64,000 bases of DNA, taken from the IMG/VR virus record IMGVR_UViG_3300044608_000251, positions 1 to 64,000 of that record, one strand, 5' to 3'. The DNA is from a virus. Shown piece by piece: positions 43,067-50,631 of the stretch (its first letter is position 1; every line of letters begins with the position of its first letter). Under the pieces are notes generated by a model. The model had not been told where the DNA came from and searched no databases. It saw only the letters and a list, made by a program, of their open reading frames with translations. Position numbers and translations under genes: made by a program.

Positions 43067-43311
43067 ATTTTCCTAAATGGCTTTACTTTTGCTTTGACTT
43101 TTTTTGGCTGGGGGACGAACTGCTTTCCCGCTGCTTTTCCCGCCCGCTTTGCTTTTGTCGTTGCTGCGTACTCCTGTGGGCTTAGCGACTCGATTGCTTT
43201 TTTTGGCAGGTACCGTTCGCCTGTTTCGGACGACTTTTTCCCCGATTTGGTTGTCCACTTTTGGTCGCCCCAAGCTTTTAAAGAACGTTGCGATTTTGCC
43301 AATCCACTCAT
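43063..43311 (-). CDS. DUF5872-like basic protein
   Basis: 82 residues, strongly basic. KWTTKSGKKSSETGERYLPK followed by YAATTKAKRAGKAAGKQF matches the family I know as DUF5872. An overlapping frame of similar length is not supported by this match. Coupled by four-base overlaps on both sides. Function unknown; abundant Lys suggests DNA binding, possibly in the virion. Confidence 0.65.
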   Translation of the reverse strand: MSGLAKSQRSLKAWGDQKWTTKSGKKSSETGERYLPKKAIESLSPQEYAATTKAKRAGKAAGKQFVPQPKKVKAKVKPFRKI

Positions 43312-43580
43312 TTATATCCACCACCAGCCGCCTTATATTTTTTTGCTACTAATTGAGCTTTACGAGCTGACCACTGACCTGCGCCAGTACCATGTGTTGC
43401 AGCAGACTTAACTTGAGAAACAATACGTTTACGCAGACTAGGCTTGGTATAGTTACCAGCAGCATTTACTTTCCCACCCTCTTTAAACTGGGTGAAATCA
43501 GTATCATCTCTACGTGGCTTCTTCTTGCCAGTAGGCATCTTAGAAGGGGATATTGCACCCATGCCACGACTTGGTCTCAT
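43308..43580 (-). CDS. Small basic protein, WSARKAQ family
   Basis: 90 residues. FTQFKEGGKVNAAGNYTKPS carries an FKEGG peptide shared with neighbours. GTGAGQWSARKAQLVAKKYK ending AAGGGYK is a conserved tail found on many small or C-terminal phage proteins. Basic and probably poorly folded. Coupled by overlaps to the flanking genes. Confidence 0.6.
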   Translation of the reverse strand: MRPSRGMGAISPSKMPTGKKKPRRDDTDFTQFKEGGKVNAAGNYTKPSLRKRIVSQVKSAATHGTGAGQWSARKAQLVAKKYKAAGGGYK

Positions 43581-43936
43581 ACCATCCGTCCTTTAGTTTT
43601 ACCCTTAGTACAACAGCCATCAGCACGTTTAGAAGCGGAAGCTATTTTACCACCGGCCTTGTAATTTTTTGTTAAATCACGGTTTGATTTTGGCATACCA
43701 CCACCGCCACCACCGCCTTTACCCATAGCAGGGGCTTTACGCTCATATGGGGCAAGTGTATCTTTGTCTACACGGGCTTTATCTCTTGCTTCGGCATACT
43801 CTCTATTACGGGCAGAGTATTCATTTTCTGGTGCAGCAGTTGGTTTTGGCTGTGGACCAGCACGGGTAATCTTAGCTTCTGGGTACATTTGCTCCAGACT
43901 CATCCCGCCCTCATTAAACCGTTTAGCCTTTTTCAT
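43577..43936 (-). CDS. Small basic protein with ADGCxxKGKTKG tail
   Basis: 119 residues. Starts MKKAKRFNEGGMSLEQM and ends ASKRADGCCTKGKTKGRMV. Both the FNEGG start and the ADGC..GKTKG tail recur in the flanking genes, so they form a local paralogous set. The middle is charged and Pro/Ala-rich with a GGGGGG run. Function unknown. Confidence 0.55.
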   Translation of the reverse strand: MKKAKRFNEGGMSLEQMYPEAKITRAGPQPKPTAAPENEYSARNREYAEARDKARVDKDTLAPYERKAPAMGKGGGGGGGMPKSNRDLTKNYKAGGKIASASKRADGCCTKGKTKGRMV

Positions 43937-43939
43937 GGT

Positions 43940-44383
43940 TTATGCTCTTGTCTTTCCACGAATAGCACAACCATCGGCACGGGCTGAAGCAGATTTTACT
44001 TTACCACCCTTTTTATATCCAGCATCGTCATAGTCTGTTCGGTATATTAGTTCTCCAGATTTAGAGTTTGGGAACTCATTTAAAATATCTTTTCTAGCCA
44101 GTCTGTCTGGAGAAATGCTTTTTGGATTAACTCCCTTAGTTATAAATCTTGGTGCATTTTTGTACAATGCTCGGTAACGAGTAGCATCGTCAATCATTTT
44201 GTTTTGGCCTTGCTTAGTCTCGGTTTCAACCATTGCTTCAGCTTTTGGCTCAGCTTTTGGTTCACTAGGCTTTTTAGTAAGGTCATTACCCTTGGCATCA
44301 ATCATACCCATGCGGTATTTAACAATAGGATCATCTCCAGTGTAGCTACCACCTTCGTTAAAGCGTTTCATTTTTTTAGCCAT
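43940..44383 (-). CDS. Small basic protein with ADGC tail
   Basis: 147 residues from MAKKMKRFNEGG (a GTG nine bases upstream is possible). The N-terminal FNEGG peptide and the C-terminal SARADGCAIRGKTRA match the neighbour at 43577-43936. Between them is a charged part with DRLARKDILNEFPNSKSGEL. Likely derived from the same ancestor. Function unknown. Confidence 0.55.
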   Translation of the reverse strand: MAKKMKRFNEGGSYTGDDPIVKYRMGMIDAKGNDLTKKPSEPKAEPKAEAMVETETKQGQNKMIDDATRYRALYKNAPRFITKGVNPKSISPDRLARKDILNEFPNSKSGELIYRTDYDDAGYKKGGKVKSASARADGCAIRGKTRA

Positions 44384-44385
44384 GA

Positions 44386-44571
44386 TTAGCACATACCGCC
44401 AGATTTCATAGAAATCATCTTGCCTTTTGTATGACCCTTGGTAATGCAGCCATCAGCACGTGTTACGCCGCCTTTAGCCATTTTATGCATTGATTTTTCG
44501 TGAGCTTTAACTTCTTGCTTAGCCACTTTTTTCATCATTGGCATATCTTGTTTAATATCGTCGTGTTTCAT
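44386..44571 (-). CDS. Small basic protein with ADGC tail
   Basis: 61 residues from the ATG after TAATT; a TTG start nine bases upstream is less likely. Lys/Met/His-rich, ending in TRADGCITKGHTKGKM and then SMKSGGMC. The shortest of the ADGC set. Function unknown. Confidence 0.5.
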   Translation of the reverse strand: MKHDDIKQDMPMMKKVAKQEVKAHEKSMHKMAKGGVTRADGCITKGHTKGKMISMKSGGMC

Positions 44572-44573
44572 AA

Positions 44574-44879
44574 TTAGCAAGCCTTTCCGCCTTTTTTCAT
44601 TGTAACCATCTTGCCTTTGGTTTTACCCTTAGACTCAATACCGCCGCCTTTAGCCATTTTCATAGCTGGCTTTTTACCAGCAGCTTCTTTTTTCTTTGCA
44701 ATCATTTCCATAAAAGGATTTGGTTTTTTCATAGTGCCACCTTCTTTAAAAGTTTTGCCTTTATCGGCCTTGTTAAAATCTTTACCTACTGACTGTGGTA
44801 CTCCTACCTTCTTAGCAAATTTTGGGTTATTTGCAATAGCTGCCATAAAATTGTGTTGCTTCTTGCTGGTACTAGGCAT
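44574..44879 (-). CDS. DUF3008-like basic protein
   Basis: 101 residues. The N-terminus MPSTSKKQHNFMAAIANNPK with GVPQSVGKDFNKADKG resembles the DUF3008 family of small basic phage proteins. It continues with FKEGG and ends with SKGKTKGKMVTMKKGGKAC, a relaxed form of the tail seen in its neighbours. It thus joins a recognisable domain to the shared tail. Confidence 0.6.
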   Translation of the reverse strand: MPSTSKKQHNFMAAIANNPKFAKKVGVPQSVGKDFNKADKGKTFKEGGTMKKPNPFMEMIAKKKEAAGKKPAMKMAKGGGIESKGKTKGKMVTMKKGGKAC

Positions 44880-45127
44880 TATTTATTACCCCAATACCCA
44901 GCGATAAACCCAGCTACTCCAGTTAAAACACTTACAAAACCACCAATAGCCATCAACGTTTTCCAGCCACCCTTAGCTTCAGACAGGGTTTTATTAATTG
45001 ATTGTATGGCAAGTTTAATTTCTTGCATTTCCTTGACCATCTTATCCATGTCTTCCTGCAAATGTTCTATGTCGTTGGCATGGGTAGCTAGTTCTCTAGC
45101 CGTCTTTATTGGATCCATTTCGTTCAT
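44879..45127 (-). CDS. Coiled-coil membrane protein (XhlA-like)
   Basis: 82 residues from the TAATG-coupled ATG. A long helix with heptads (ANDIEHLQEDMDKMVKEMQE, then IKLAIQSINKTL) is followed by one C-terminal membrane segment (TLMAIGGFVSVLTGVAGFIA). This is the plan of XhlA/haemolysin-type phage proteins that anchor to the inner membrane and can assist lysis. Far from the lysis cassette, so it may instead be a virion or membrane factor. Confidence 0.55.
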   Translation of the reverse strand: MNEMDPIKTARELATHANDIEHLQEDMDKMVKEMQEIKLAIQSINKTLSEAKGGWKTLMAIGGFVSVLTGVAGFIAGYWGNK

Positions 45128-45384
45128 TAACACTTCCATCGAGCTAGTGAAGCCGCTTTACGAGTAGGTTTACCCTTCTCGTCTTTCATCGGACCCGGCA
45201 TACCAGACATACGTGCGCAGAATGATTTTTTACGTGGACCACCTTCGGGCTGTGGAGCCTTTAGATTCGAGCCAGTAGCCGCATTATACTTAGCACGGCC
45301 TTTGGCGGTAAGCCCAGCGCCCTTAGATACAGGCAACTTTTCACCACGACCAATAGCTAGGGAGGGACCTTTTTTCTTAGCCAT
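45127..45384 (-). CDS. DUF6321-like protein
   Basis: 85 residues. LTAKGRAKYNAATGSNLKAP, then KKSFCARMSGMPGPMKDEKG and TRKAASLARWKC match a highly conserved small phage protein family that I recall as DUF6321. Its function is unknown; it is usually encoded near capsid and connector genes. It overlaps the upstream gene by eight bases. Confidence 0.7.
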   Translation of the reverse strand: MAKKKGPSLAIGRGEKLPVSKGAGLTAKGRAKYNAATGSNLKAPQPEGGPRKKSFCARMSGMPGPMKDEKGKPTRKAASLARWKC

Positions 45385-45898
45385 AGAAAATAGTTATAAA
45401 GCTAATAGATGTCAGTTGAGAGTACAGACCATTTTGTACTAAAACACCTTCGCCTGGAACAATAACTTGCTGTGCTGAAGTAGCGCCAGTTAAAGTATCA
45501 AAAGAAGTAACCCAACGACCATTATTAGATACATAGTAACAAGCTGTACCACCACTTACGTTGGATGTTGTGTTTATGTCTGTAATAGCAAAAGTATTAG
45601 CTAGCGCATTTGAAATAACATAATTGCCGTCTGTTGCTGAATTTCCTGTAGCACTTATATACCCAATACCTACTGTTGCGCCATTAGAAAGACCATGCGC
45701 CGTAGAAGTAACTGTTACAGTATTAGCGGTTTTGGCATAGCTGGCTGTAGTTGGAGCTACTGTTGTATCAAAAAGTATTAGTGATCCAGCTTGTCCAGCA
45801 CTACCAGAATACGTAATTTGTTTTACACGAGTACGAATAGCTGGAAGTAAAAATCCAGTTACCGATACGTGGGCCGATTTAACGTCAGTTTGCATCAT
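45377..45898 (-). CDS. Virion structural protein (beta-rich)
   Basis: 173 residues. The start VSVTGFLLPAIRTRVKQITY, then TVTVTSTAHGLSNGATVGIG (a phage beta-domain with a 'HGLSNGxxV' turn) and a final TLTGATSAQQVIVPGEGVLV. It follows the gene at 45947 in the late operon. Probably a head or neck decoration protein. The ribosome binding site is AGGAG. Confidence 0.55.
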   Translation of the reverse strand: MMQTDVKSAHVSVTGFLLPAIRTRVKQITYSGSAGQAGSLILFDTTVAPTTASYAKTANTVTVTSTAHGLSNGATVGIGYISATGNSATDGNYVISNALANTFAITDINTTSNVSGGTACYYVSNNGRWVTSFDTLTGATSAQQVIVPGEGVLVQNGLYSQLTSISFITIFYG

Positions 45899-45922
45899 AA
45901 TTAATCTCCTAAAGATTTAAGC

Positions 45923-45938
45923 GGGGGACGAATCCCCC
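45923..45938 (-). promoter_or_regulatory. Intergenic hairpin with UUCG loop (minus strand)
   Basis: GGGGGA-TTCG-TCCCCC on the minus strand, 9 bases after the stop of the gene at 45947. A very stable hairpin with no T run after it (GCTTAAATC). It may be an RNA-stability or processing element or a leaky terminator that lowers downstream expression. Confidence 0.5.
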
Positions 45939-45946
45939 TAGATTAA

Positions 45947-46447
45947 TTAAACGTTTTGCTGACCGTTGTCCGCAACGTAGTAAATGATGTCGCCAGTAAT
46001 TGCACCAGCGTTTGCACCAGCAGATCCTTGAGCGTTAGTAACAACAATCAAGTTAGTAGCGTTAGCTACGTTGCCCATTGATGCGCCACCAGTTGCAACA
46101 GTAAATACTATGCGAGCTGCTACGTTTCCACCAGATAAAAATGCGTTTGGAACGTTTGTGCCAAGAGTACCAGTTTGACCAGGACCTACGCCAACTAGTG
46201 GGGTAAACCCTATGTTAGCGGAAGAGTTTCCACCAGCAGCACCAGAAATAATAACTTCAGTAACAACTGCGTTAGCTGGAAGAATAAGGGCTGGAGCGCC
46301 AGTAGCCGAAGAAATGACTACGTTGGAGGTTGCTGCAGTGTTAGCAATATAGAACTGAGCAGCCATAACCATGGAGCCAGCATAAGCGGTGCGAGTTGAA
46401 TCGCCACCTGTTGAACGCCATAAAGACGAGGTAGTAGCTAAAGTCAT
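45947..46447 (-). CDS. Virion structural protein
   Basis: 166 residues from the ATG preceded by AAGGA; an earlier in-frame ATG lies inside the ribosome-binding region. A Gly/Ala/Thr/Val-rich beta protein with no charge clusters (SATGAPALILPANAVVTEVI). First gene after the break in the late operon, probably from its own promoter, and ended by a strong hairpin. Such isolation fits an abundant head component, perhaps a decoration protein (inference). Confidence 0.55.
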   Translation of the reverse strand: MTLATTSSLWRSTGGDSTRTAYAGSMVMAAQFYIANTAATSNVVISSATGAPALILPANAVVTEVIISGAAGGNSSANIGFTPLVGVGPGQTGTLGTNVPNAFLSGGNVAARIVFTVATGGASMGNVANATNLIVVTNAQGSAGANAGAITGDIIYYVADNGQQNV

Positions 46448-46498
46448 AACGAATTGTCCTTCATACAAAGATAAGCCAGTTAGTCGTGTATGCGTCTG

Positions 46499-46529
46499 CC
46501 GGGACAGTCTAAAAGGCCGGTTTTCCCGG
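46499..46529. repeat. Inverted repeat in divergent intergenic region
   Basis: CCGGG (46499-46503) pairs CCCGG (46525-46529); within it AAAA/TTTT flank GGCCGG. It lies in the leader of the minus-strand gene at 45947, downstream of its candidate promoter. May be a transcript hairpin or an operator. Confidence 0.4.
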
Positions 46530-46537
46530 TTTCCATA

Positions 46538-46565
46538 ATGTTACTACATTTTTAGATAAGCGCAA
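46538..46565 (-). promoter_or_regulatory. Candidate promoter for the second late unit
   Basis: On the minus strand TTGCGC, 16 bases, TAACAT, leading into the 45947-46447 gene. A promoter is expected here, because transcription from the capsid side meets a terminator at 47584-47608. Match is moderate, so phage factors may assist. Confidence 0.35.
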
Positions 46566-46599
46566 GCTTTTTAAGTAAAATATAACTTTAGGGGGCACT

Positions 46600-46818
46600 A
46601 TGAAAGGCGTTAAATGGCTAGGAACATTATTGTGTTTGACTGGCATTTGTTTAACGAGCTTCAACGTGTACCCTATCAATATTATCCTCAGTTTGATTGG
46701 TAGCGCCCTTTGGACTTGGGCGGGGTGGGTTCAAAGAGACATTCCGTTGTTTTTAGTCGAAGCAGTAGCAGTAGGGATATACTTGGCTGGGATTATAGCC
46801 CTTTTATATAAGGTGTAA
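46600..46818 (+). CDS. Small membrane protein (DUF6552-like)
   Basis: 72 residues with three hydrophobic segments (LGTLLCLTGICLTSFNVYP, NIILSLIGSALWTWAG, VEAVAVGIYLAGIIALLY). Resembles the small DUF6552 membrane family as I recall it. A ribosome binding site (AGGGGG) is present. First gene of an opposite-strand cassette within the late region. Function unknown. Confidence 0.65.
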   Translation: MKGVKWLGTLLCLTGICLTSFNVYPINIILSLIGSALWTWAGWVQRDIPLFLVEAVAVGIYLAGIIALLYKV

Positions 46819-46820
46819 AC

Positions 46821-47258
46821 ATGACAACAATAGTAGGCGACTGGAGAAATAAAGTATTAGTAGCCGATAGTCAATTCTCCGATGATGATACTGGACTTAA
46901 ATACTTTGAAGACAAAATTCTTCCTATAGATGGTGGTTGGCTTGGGGTAGCGGGTAATTGGTCAGATGCAGAAAAAGTTTTAGATTACTTAAATAAAAAA
47001 ACCAAAACAAAACCCAAACTAAAATCAGATAGTTCTTTTTTAAAACTAACCAAAGACGGCTTATTTGCTTGTGGGGATGATCTTGAATGGGAAAGAGTGC
47101 GAACCTTTATGGCTATTGGCAGCGGGGCTATGGCTGCAGAAGTATGTATGCGTATGGGTTTAACCGCAGAAGATGCAGTTAAGTGGGCATGTAATGTAGA
47201 TTTAAAAAGTCACGAACCAATTAAAACCTACGCTTTAGACAATAAAAATGCCTTATAA
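46821..47258 (+). CDS. HslV/proteasome-beta-like Ntn hydrolase
   Basis: 145 residues. It starts MTTIVGDW; loss of Met would expose Thr1 as nucleophile, as in HslV. LVADSQ gives Asp15 and FEDKILPI gives Lys31, the other two parts of the proteasome-type active site. The later segment FMAIGSGAMAAEVCMRMG, with TAEDAVKWAC, matches the G-SGxxxA helix of the fold. Shorter than HslV (about 175). No HslU-type unfoldase is in the window. It could degrade short peptides, use a host unfoldase, or be a regulator; unknown. Confidence 0.75.
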   Translation: MTTIVGDWRNKVLVADSQFSDDDTGLKYFEDKILPIDGGWLGVAGNWSDAEKVLDYLNKKTKTKPKLKSDSSFLKLTKDGLFACGDDLEWERVRTFMAIGSGAMAAEVCMRMGLTAEDAVKWACNVDLKSHEPIKTYALDNKNAL

Positions 47259-47601
47259 AGACCCAGAAGTAAAGAAAAGAAAACACAGAGAATATAGCCG
47301 TAAACATTATGAGGCTAATAAAGAACAAGTAATTGCTCTAACGGCAGAAAATAAAAAGAAAGCTAGAGTAGATTGGGCAAGTTTTAAAGCTACCCTTAAA
47401 TGTACTGTTTGTGGGGAGGATCACCCAGCAGCACTAGACTTCCACCATGAAGACCCAGCCACTAAGGACCATGCGGTTAGCTGGTTTATTAAAAACTCTC
47501 AATTTACACGGGCTATAGAAGAAGCCCTAAAGTGCAGAGTCTTATGCGCTAATTGCCACAGAAAACATCACTGGGAAGAAAAGAAAAACCCCACCGGGTA
47601 A
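47248..47601 (+). CDS. HNH endonuclease
   Basis: 117 residues. A basic N-terminal helix (KKRKHREYSRKHYEANKEQV) precedes the HNH fold: CTVCGEDHPAALDFHHEDP and CRVLCANCHRKHHW, with two CxxC zinc pairs and the catalytic His pair in DFHH. Typical free-standing phage HNH nuclease, perhaps a homing enzyme that mobilised this cassette. Its last codons overlap the terminator that serves the capsid operon on the other strand. Confidence 0.85.
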   Translation: MPYKDPEVKKRKHREYSRKHYEANKEQVIALTAENKKKARVDWASFKATLKCTVCGEDHPAALDFHHEDPATKDHAVSWFIKNSQFTRAIEEALKCRVLCANCHRKHHWEEKKNPTG

Positions 47602-47608
47602 GGTGGGG
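47584..47608 (-). terminator. Terminator after the capsid gene (minus strand)
   Basis: CCCCACC (47602-47608 read on the minus strand), a six-base loop, GGTGGGG, then TTTTT (47588-47584). It lies 25 bases after the major capsid stop and ends the first late unit. On the plus strand the stem is followed only by CTTCCTTG, so it is weaker there. Confidence 0.75.
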
Positions 47609-47633
47609 CTTCCTTGTAGCTGGGGGGCTTTGA

Positions 47634-48542
47634 TTAAGCGCCAGCAGAGCCAAACATTCCGAGTGGATCAGACCAACCGAAAGAATAACGCTCACGAGAC
47701 TTGTAACGAACGTTACCAGTATCGAAGTCACCATCCATGCTGTTCTGTAATGGAATACGAACAAAATGCTTCATACCATTTGGAACATCAGTAGTTAGGA
47801 ACCAAGCATTGGTGTCGGTCAAGAAGTGGTTAATTGTGTAACCTTCAGAGACAGAACCATTGTTCTTGATAGCGTTGATGTCGTTGTCGTTTGTACCAAC
47901 ACGCAATTCAGTTTCGAGCAAACGAGTTGCAACGAATTGTAATGCAGGAGGAACAACCAACTTCTTAGGCTTAGCAGCGATCAACAGACCACGCTCATCA
48001 GTCCAAGCAGCGATTTGAATTACAGCGGCTTCTAAAGAAGTCTCATTCAAGTCAGATGCAGTAGATGGAACGTTGCTGTTTGTACCGCCAGAAACCAAAG
48101 GATGTGATGCAGAGAACAAAGGAACACCATCACCACCGTTGTAACCAGTAGTGAAACCGTTATTCAATACAGCAGCAGCCTTAACTTGCTTGGTATAAGA
48201 CATGGAACGAGCCAAAGCCTTTGTATAACGAGCTGACAAAGAGTCATACAAGTTATCTTCAATAGCTTCTTCAGTCAAACTGAAGCCTTGGGCGATTGTT
48301 TCATGGTTGTAACGAGCAGTCCATGCTTCTTGACCGTTGTCATAAGCGATGGCAGAGCCTTCGTTTTTAACAGGGGCGGCGCTAAAGCCAGACAATTTGG
48401 TTTCTTCTTCGAAGGAACGCTCTGAGGTCTCTGTATCGTAGATCTCTTTGTGTTCTTCGCCGTAGCGAGCGTACTCAAGACCAAACAATGCATTCAAACC
48501 GGGTAAAAGCTCTTTTAGGAGCTGTGCACGAGAAATAGCCAT
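47634..48542 (-). CDS. Major capsid protein
   Basis: 302 residues. SRAQLLKELLPGLNALFGLE with the acidic RYGEEHKEIYDTETSERSFE is the N-terminal arm of a common major head protein group. AARYxKALARSMSYTK-like helix, SHPLVSGG and the end YKSRERYSFGWSDPLGMFGS are further conserved blocks. It probably has an HK97-type fold. It follows scaffold and decoration genes and is the last gene before a terminator, consistent with high expression. The 9865-10014 gene copies its N-terminus. Confidence 0.85.
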   Translation of the reverse strand: MAISRAQLLKELLPGLNALFGLEYARYGEEHKEIYDTETSERSFEEETKLSGFSAAPVKNEGSAIAYDNGQEAWTARYNHETIAQGFSLTEEAIEDNLYDSLSARYTKALARSMSYTKQVKAAAVLNNGFTTGYNGGDGVPLFSASHPLVSGGTNSNVPSTASDLNETSLEAAVIQIAAWTDERGLLIAAKPKKLVVPPALQFVATRLLETELRVGTNDNDINAIKNNGSVSEGYTINHFLTDTNAWFLTTDVPNGMKHFVRIPLQNSMDGDFDTGNVRYKSRERYSFGWSDPLGMFGSAGA

Positions 48543-48554
48543 TTAATTAGCTCC

Positions 48555-49181
48555 TTATAGATAATTCTGGGCGGCTGCCAACAGAATTTGTGGGTTGTTC
48601 AACTTCACTACAACTTCAGTGAAGGCATTGGTGCCTGTTGCTGTTTCTGGAACAACTGATACTACACGAACAGGCAATGTTGCTGCGTTACCAGTACCAG
48701 AAGTAGGAACAATAACAGATAAACCAGAATTGCCTGTAGTAGTGGAGCCTGTACCTTGACGGATAGACAGATTTGTACCAACAACAGAAGCGTTAGCAGT
48801 AGTTACAGTAGTATTACCAGAGAAGGTAACAGCTACTTTAAAGGCTGCTTGTGAATCGTCAATAACATACGCTATTGCTGAAGTTGCTGCAGCATTACCT
48901 GGGTAATATTGAGCTTGTACAGTTTGTTGCTGTGAGTTAACGTACTGAACACCTACAAATACACCATAAGTAAGGTTTGCTGTGTTGTCAGTTGTAGAGT
49001 CAACAGTTACAGTTGACTTGATGATGCTACCACCCTTGACCATAACGATGTCGCCGTTAAAGATTGCAGTATTATAAGTACTGGCAATCGGTAGCTGACG
49101 TGTAGCCCCAGCATAGGGCATAAAGTCAACACGGTTAATCGCTTCTAGACCGTAGGGAGCTGAAACGGTTGGATAAGCCAT
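48555..49181 (-). CDS. Capsid-associated structural protein
   Basis: 208 residues. The start VSAPYGLEAINRVDFMPYAG and then TYNTAIFNGDIVMVKGGSI and TYGVFVGVQYVNSQQQTVQA are conserved in a phage family encoded just before the capsid gene. A Thr/Val/Asn-rich beta protein with few charges. Probably decorates or cements the capsid (inference). Confidence 0.6.
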   Translation of the reverse strand: MAYPTVSAPYGLEAINRVDFMPYAGATRQLPIASTYNTAIFNGDIVMVKGGSIIKSTVTVDSTTDNTANLTYGVFVGVQYVNSQQQTVQAQYYPGNAAATSAIAYVIDDSQAAFKVAVTFSGNTTVTTANASVVGTNLSIRQGTGSTTTGNSGLSVIVPTSGTGNAATLPVRVVSVVPETATGTNAFTEVVVKLNNPQILLAAAQNYL

Positions 49182-49206
49182 TTAAATCTCCTAATAAGTT
49201 AAAAAG

Positions 49207-49659
49207 TTAATTATTACCTTTGCCAAAGCTAGTCGTGGATTTACGCTCATTAAAGAGTGGCATCCGTGGGTCGCTTTGACGCATTAAATTGTTATCTACA
49301 GCATCCGTTTGAGCATCGCTTTGTTTAGCATAATAAGCATTACGCTGAGTAACGAACTCAATTGGGGTTTTGCAAAGTAACAATCCGCCAATCTCAATAT
49401 TGTCTTTAAAACGACTATTGGGATCAACTAACAGTTGAAATTTAGGTTGTTCTTCAATTGATACAGGCTCCCAACCTTCTCGCAATTTAGCGGAAAGATT
49501 GCGTGGATCTGCTGTATTTAATGTAGAAGTACGAACCCAGCGATAAGCATAACCAGCCTGTTTGTCAGGCTCTGGGAGAAGTTCTGCTGGCATCCACCGT
49601 TTAGGGCGCTCAGAAAATTCACGGTTGTCTACTTCACGGTCAAGTCTATTTGTAGCCAT
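49207..49659 (-). CDS. Hypothetical head-region protein
   Basis: 150 residues. WMPAELLPEPDKQAGYAYRW followed by REGWEPVSIEEQP and LLLCKTPIEFVTQRNAYYAK form a conserved pattern in head gene clusters of similar phages. It lies between the scaffold and the capsid-associated gene. Role unknown; an assembly factor is likely by position. Confidence 0.55.
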   Translation of the reverse strand: MATNRLDREVDNREFSERPKRWMPAELLPEPDKQAGYAYRWVRTSTLNTADPRNLSAKLREGWEPVSIEEQPKFQLLVDPNSRFKDNIEIGGLLLCKTPIEFVTQRNAYYAKQSDAQTDAVDNNLMRQSDPRMPLFNERKSTTSFGKGNN

Positions 49660-49660
49660 G

Positions 49661-50620
49661 TTAGGCCTCCAATTTTAAAAGTTCACGGACATATTGCTCA
49701 GGGGTAAGACCAAGTTTTTTAGCTATCGCAACTTGCGATGACTTTAAACGGATCTTTTTCGGTGCTGTCGACCGAGTGGCTGGCGCTACTACCGTGCTAG
49801 GTTTAGCTCTAGGAGTGTCTTCCTTATGCTCTACCTCTACTTCTGGTTCCAAATCCTCAAAATTCTCTGGAAACCTTTTTCGCATCGTCCGGTCCAACGT
49901 AGCGTAATACTCATCAGAACCAATTGCAGCACCCTGTCTTTTCAGCTTCTCATGGAGTCCAAGAGCTGCTGCCGTCATTTCTTCATCCTGTCCGAACCAA
50001 GAGTTTTGACGTTGCCAATTGTTTAGTTTGGCATCAGTAGGGGGTTGCTGGTACTGTTGATTAGTTTGTACCTCAAAATTCTCTTCTTGTAAAGGGGCTG
50101 GAGCAAAGTTTTTAGCATTCTCCATTCCAAGAGTAGCTTGTGTAATCGCTTGCTGCGCCTCTGCCAGAGCATCAGAATCACCTGCATCGTAGGCTTCTTT
50201 GTAGGCTTTTTTAGCCGCAGAGAGCTTTAATTCAGTAGATTCAGTTATTGCTGTGTGCCGTGCTTGCTGATTACTATTTACTAATTCTTTAAACTTGCGG
50301 TTTTCTGCCAGTAAACGATTAGTTACATCTAGTGCCTCTTGTCGCTCACGTTCAGCAGAATCGGCACGACGACGTTCATCGTTCCAAACACGCTTCATAC
50401 GAATTAGCTTATCTTTAGCTTCCTTACTGTACTTATCTAAGTCATCCACTTCAACTTCAAGTGCTTTAACTTTTTCAGGTGTAGTAGGGGTTCTGCCACG
50501 ATCTTCTTCGGGTGTATCATCTTCAATCTCAATTTCAAGATCGTCTTCTACGGGTTTACCCTGATCTTCAGTTTCCTGTTCATCGGGGAACTTAAATTCT
50601 TCAGTTTGCATTTCAGCCAT
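49661..50620 (-). CDS. Scaffolding-like protein
   Basis: 319 residues. The N-terminal 60 residues are highly acidic (EDDLEIEIEDDTPEEDRG). They are followed by a long coiled coil (about residues 48-115, ALEVEVDDLDKYSKEAKDKL onward) and a Gln-rich middle. The C-terminal helix (SQVAIAKKLGLTPEQYVREL) is the usual capsid-binding end of scaffold proteins in this group. Position immediately upstream of head genes supports an internal scaffold guiding procapsid assembly. Confidence 0.7.
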   Translation of the reverse strand: MAEMQTEEFKFPDEQETEDQGKPVEDDLEIEIEDDTPEEDRGRTPTTPEKVKALEVEVDDLDKYSKEAKDKLIRMKRVWNDERRRADSAERERQEALDVTNRLLAENRKFKELVNSNQQARHTAITESTELKLSAAKKAYKEAYDAGDSDALAEAQQAITQATLGMENAKNFAPAPLQEENFEVQTNQQYQQPPTDAKLNNWQRQNSWFGQDEEMTAAALGLHEKLKRQGAAIGSDEYYATLDRTMRKRFPENFEDLEPEVEVEHKEDTPRAKPSTVVAPATRSTAPKKIRLKSSQVAIAKKLGLTPEQYVRELLKLEA

Positions 50621-50631
50621 GTCCGGCCTCC

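Noticed and set aside
43073-43324. Alternative 83-residue minus-strand frame over the DUF5872-like gene
   Set aside because: It overlaps the 43063-43311 frame almost fully; only the latter shows a recognised conserved pattern and four-base coupling to both neighbours.
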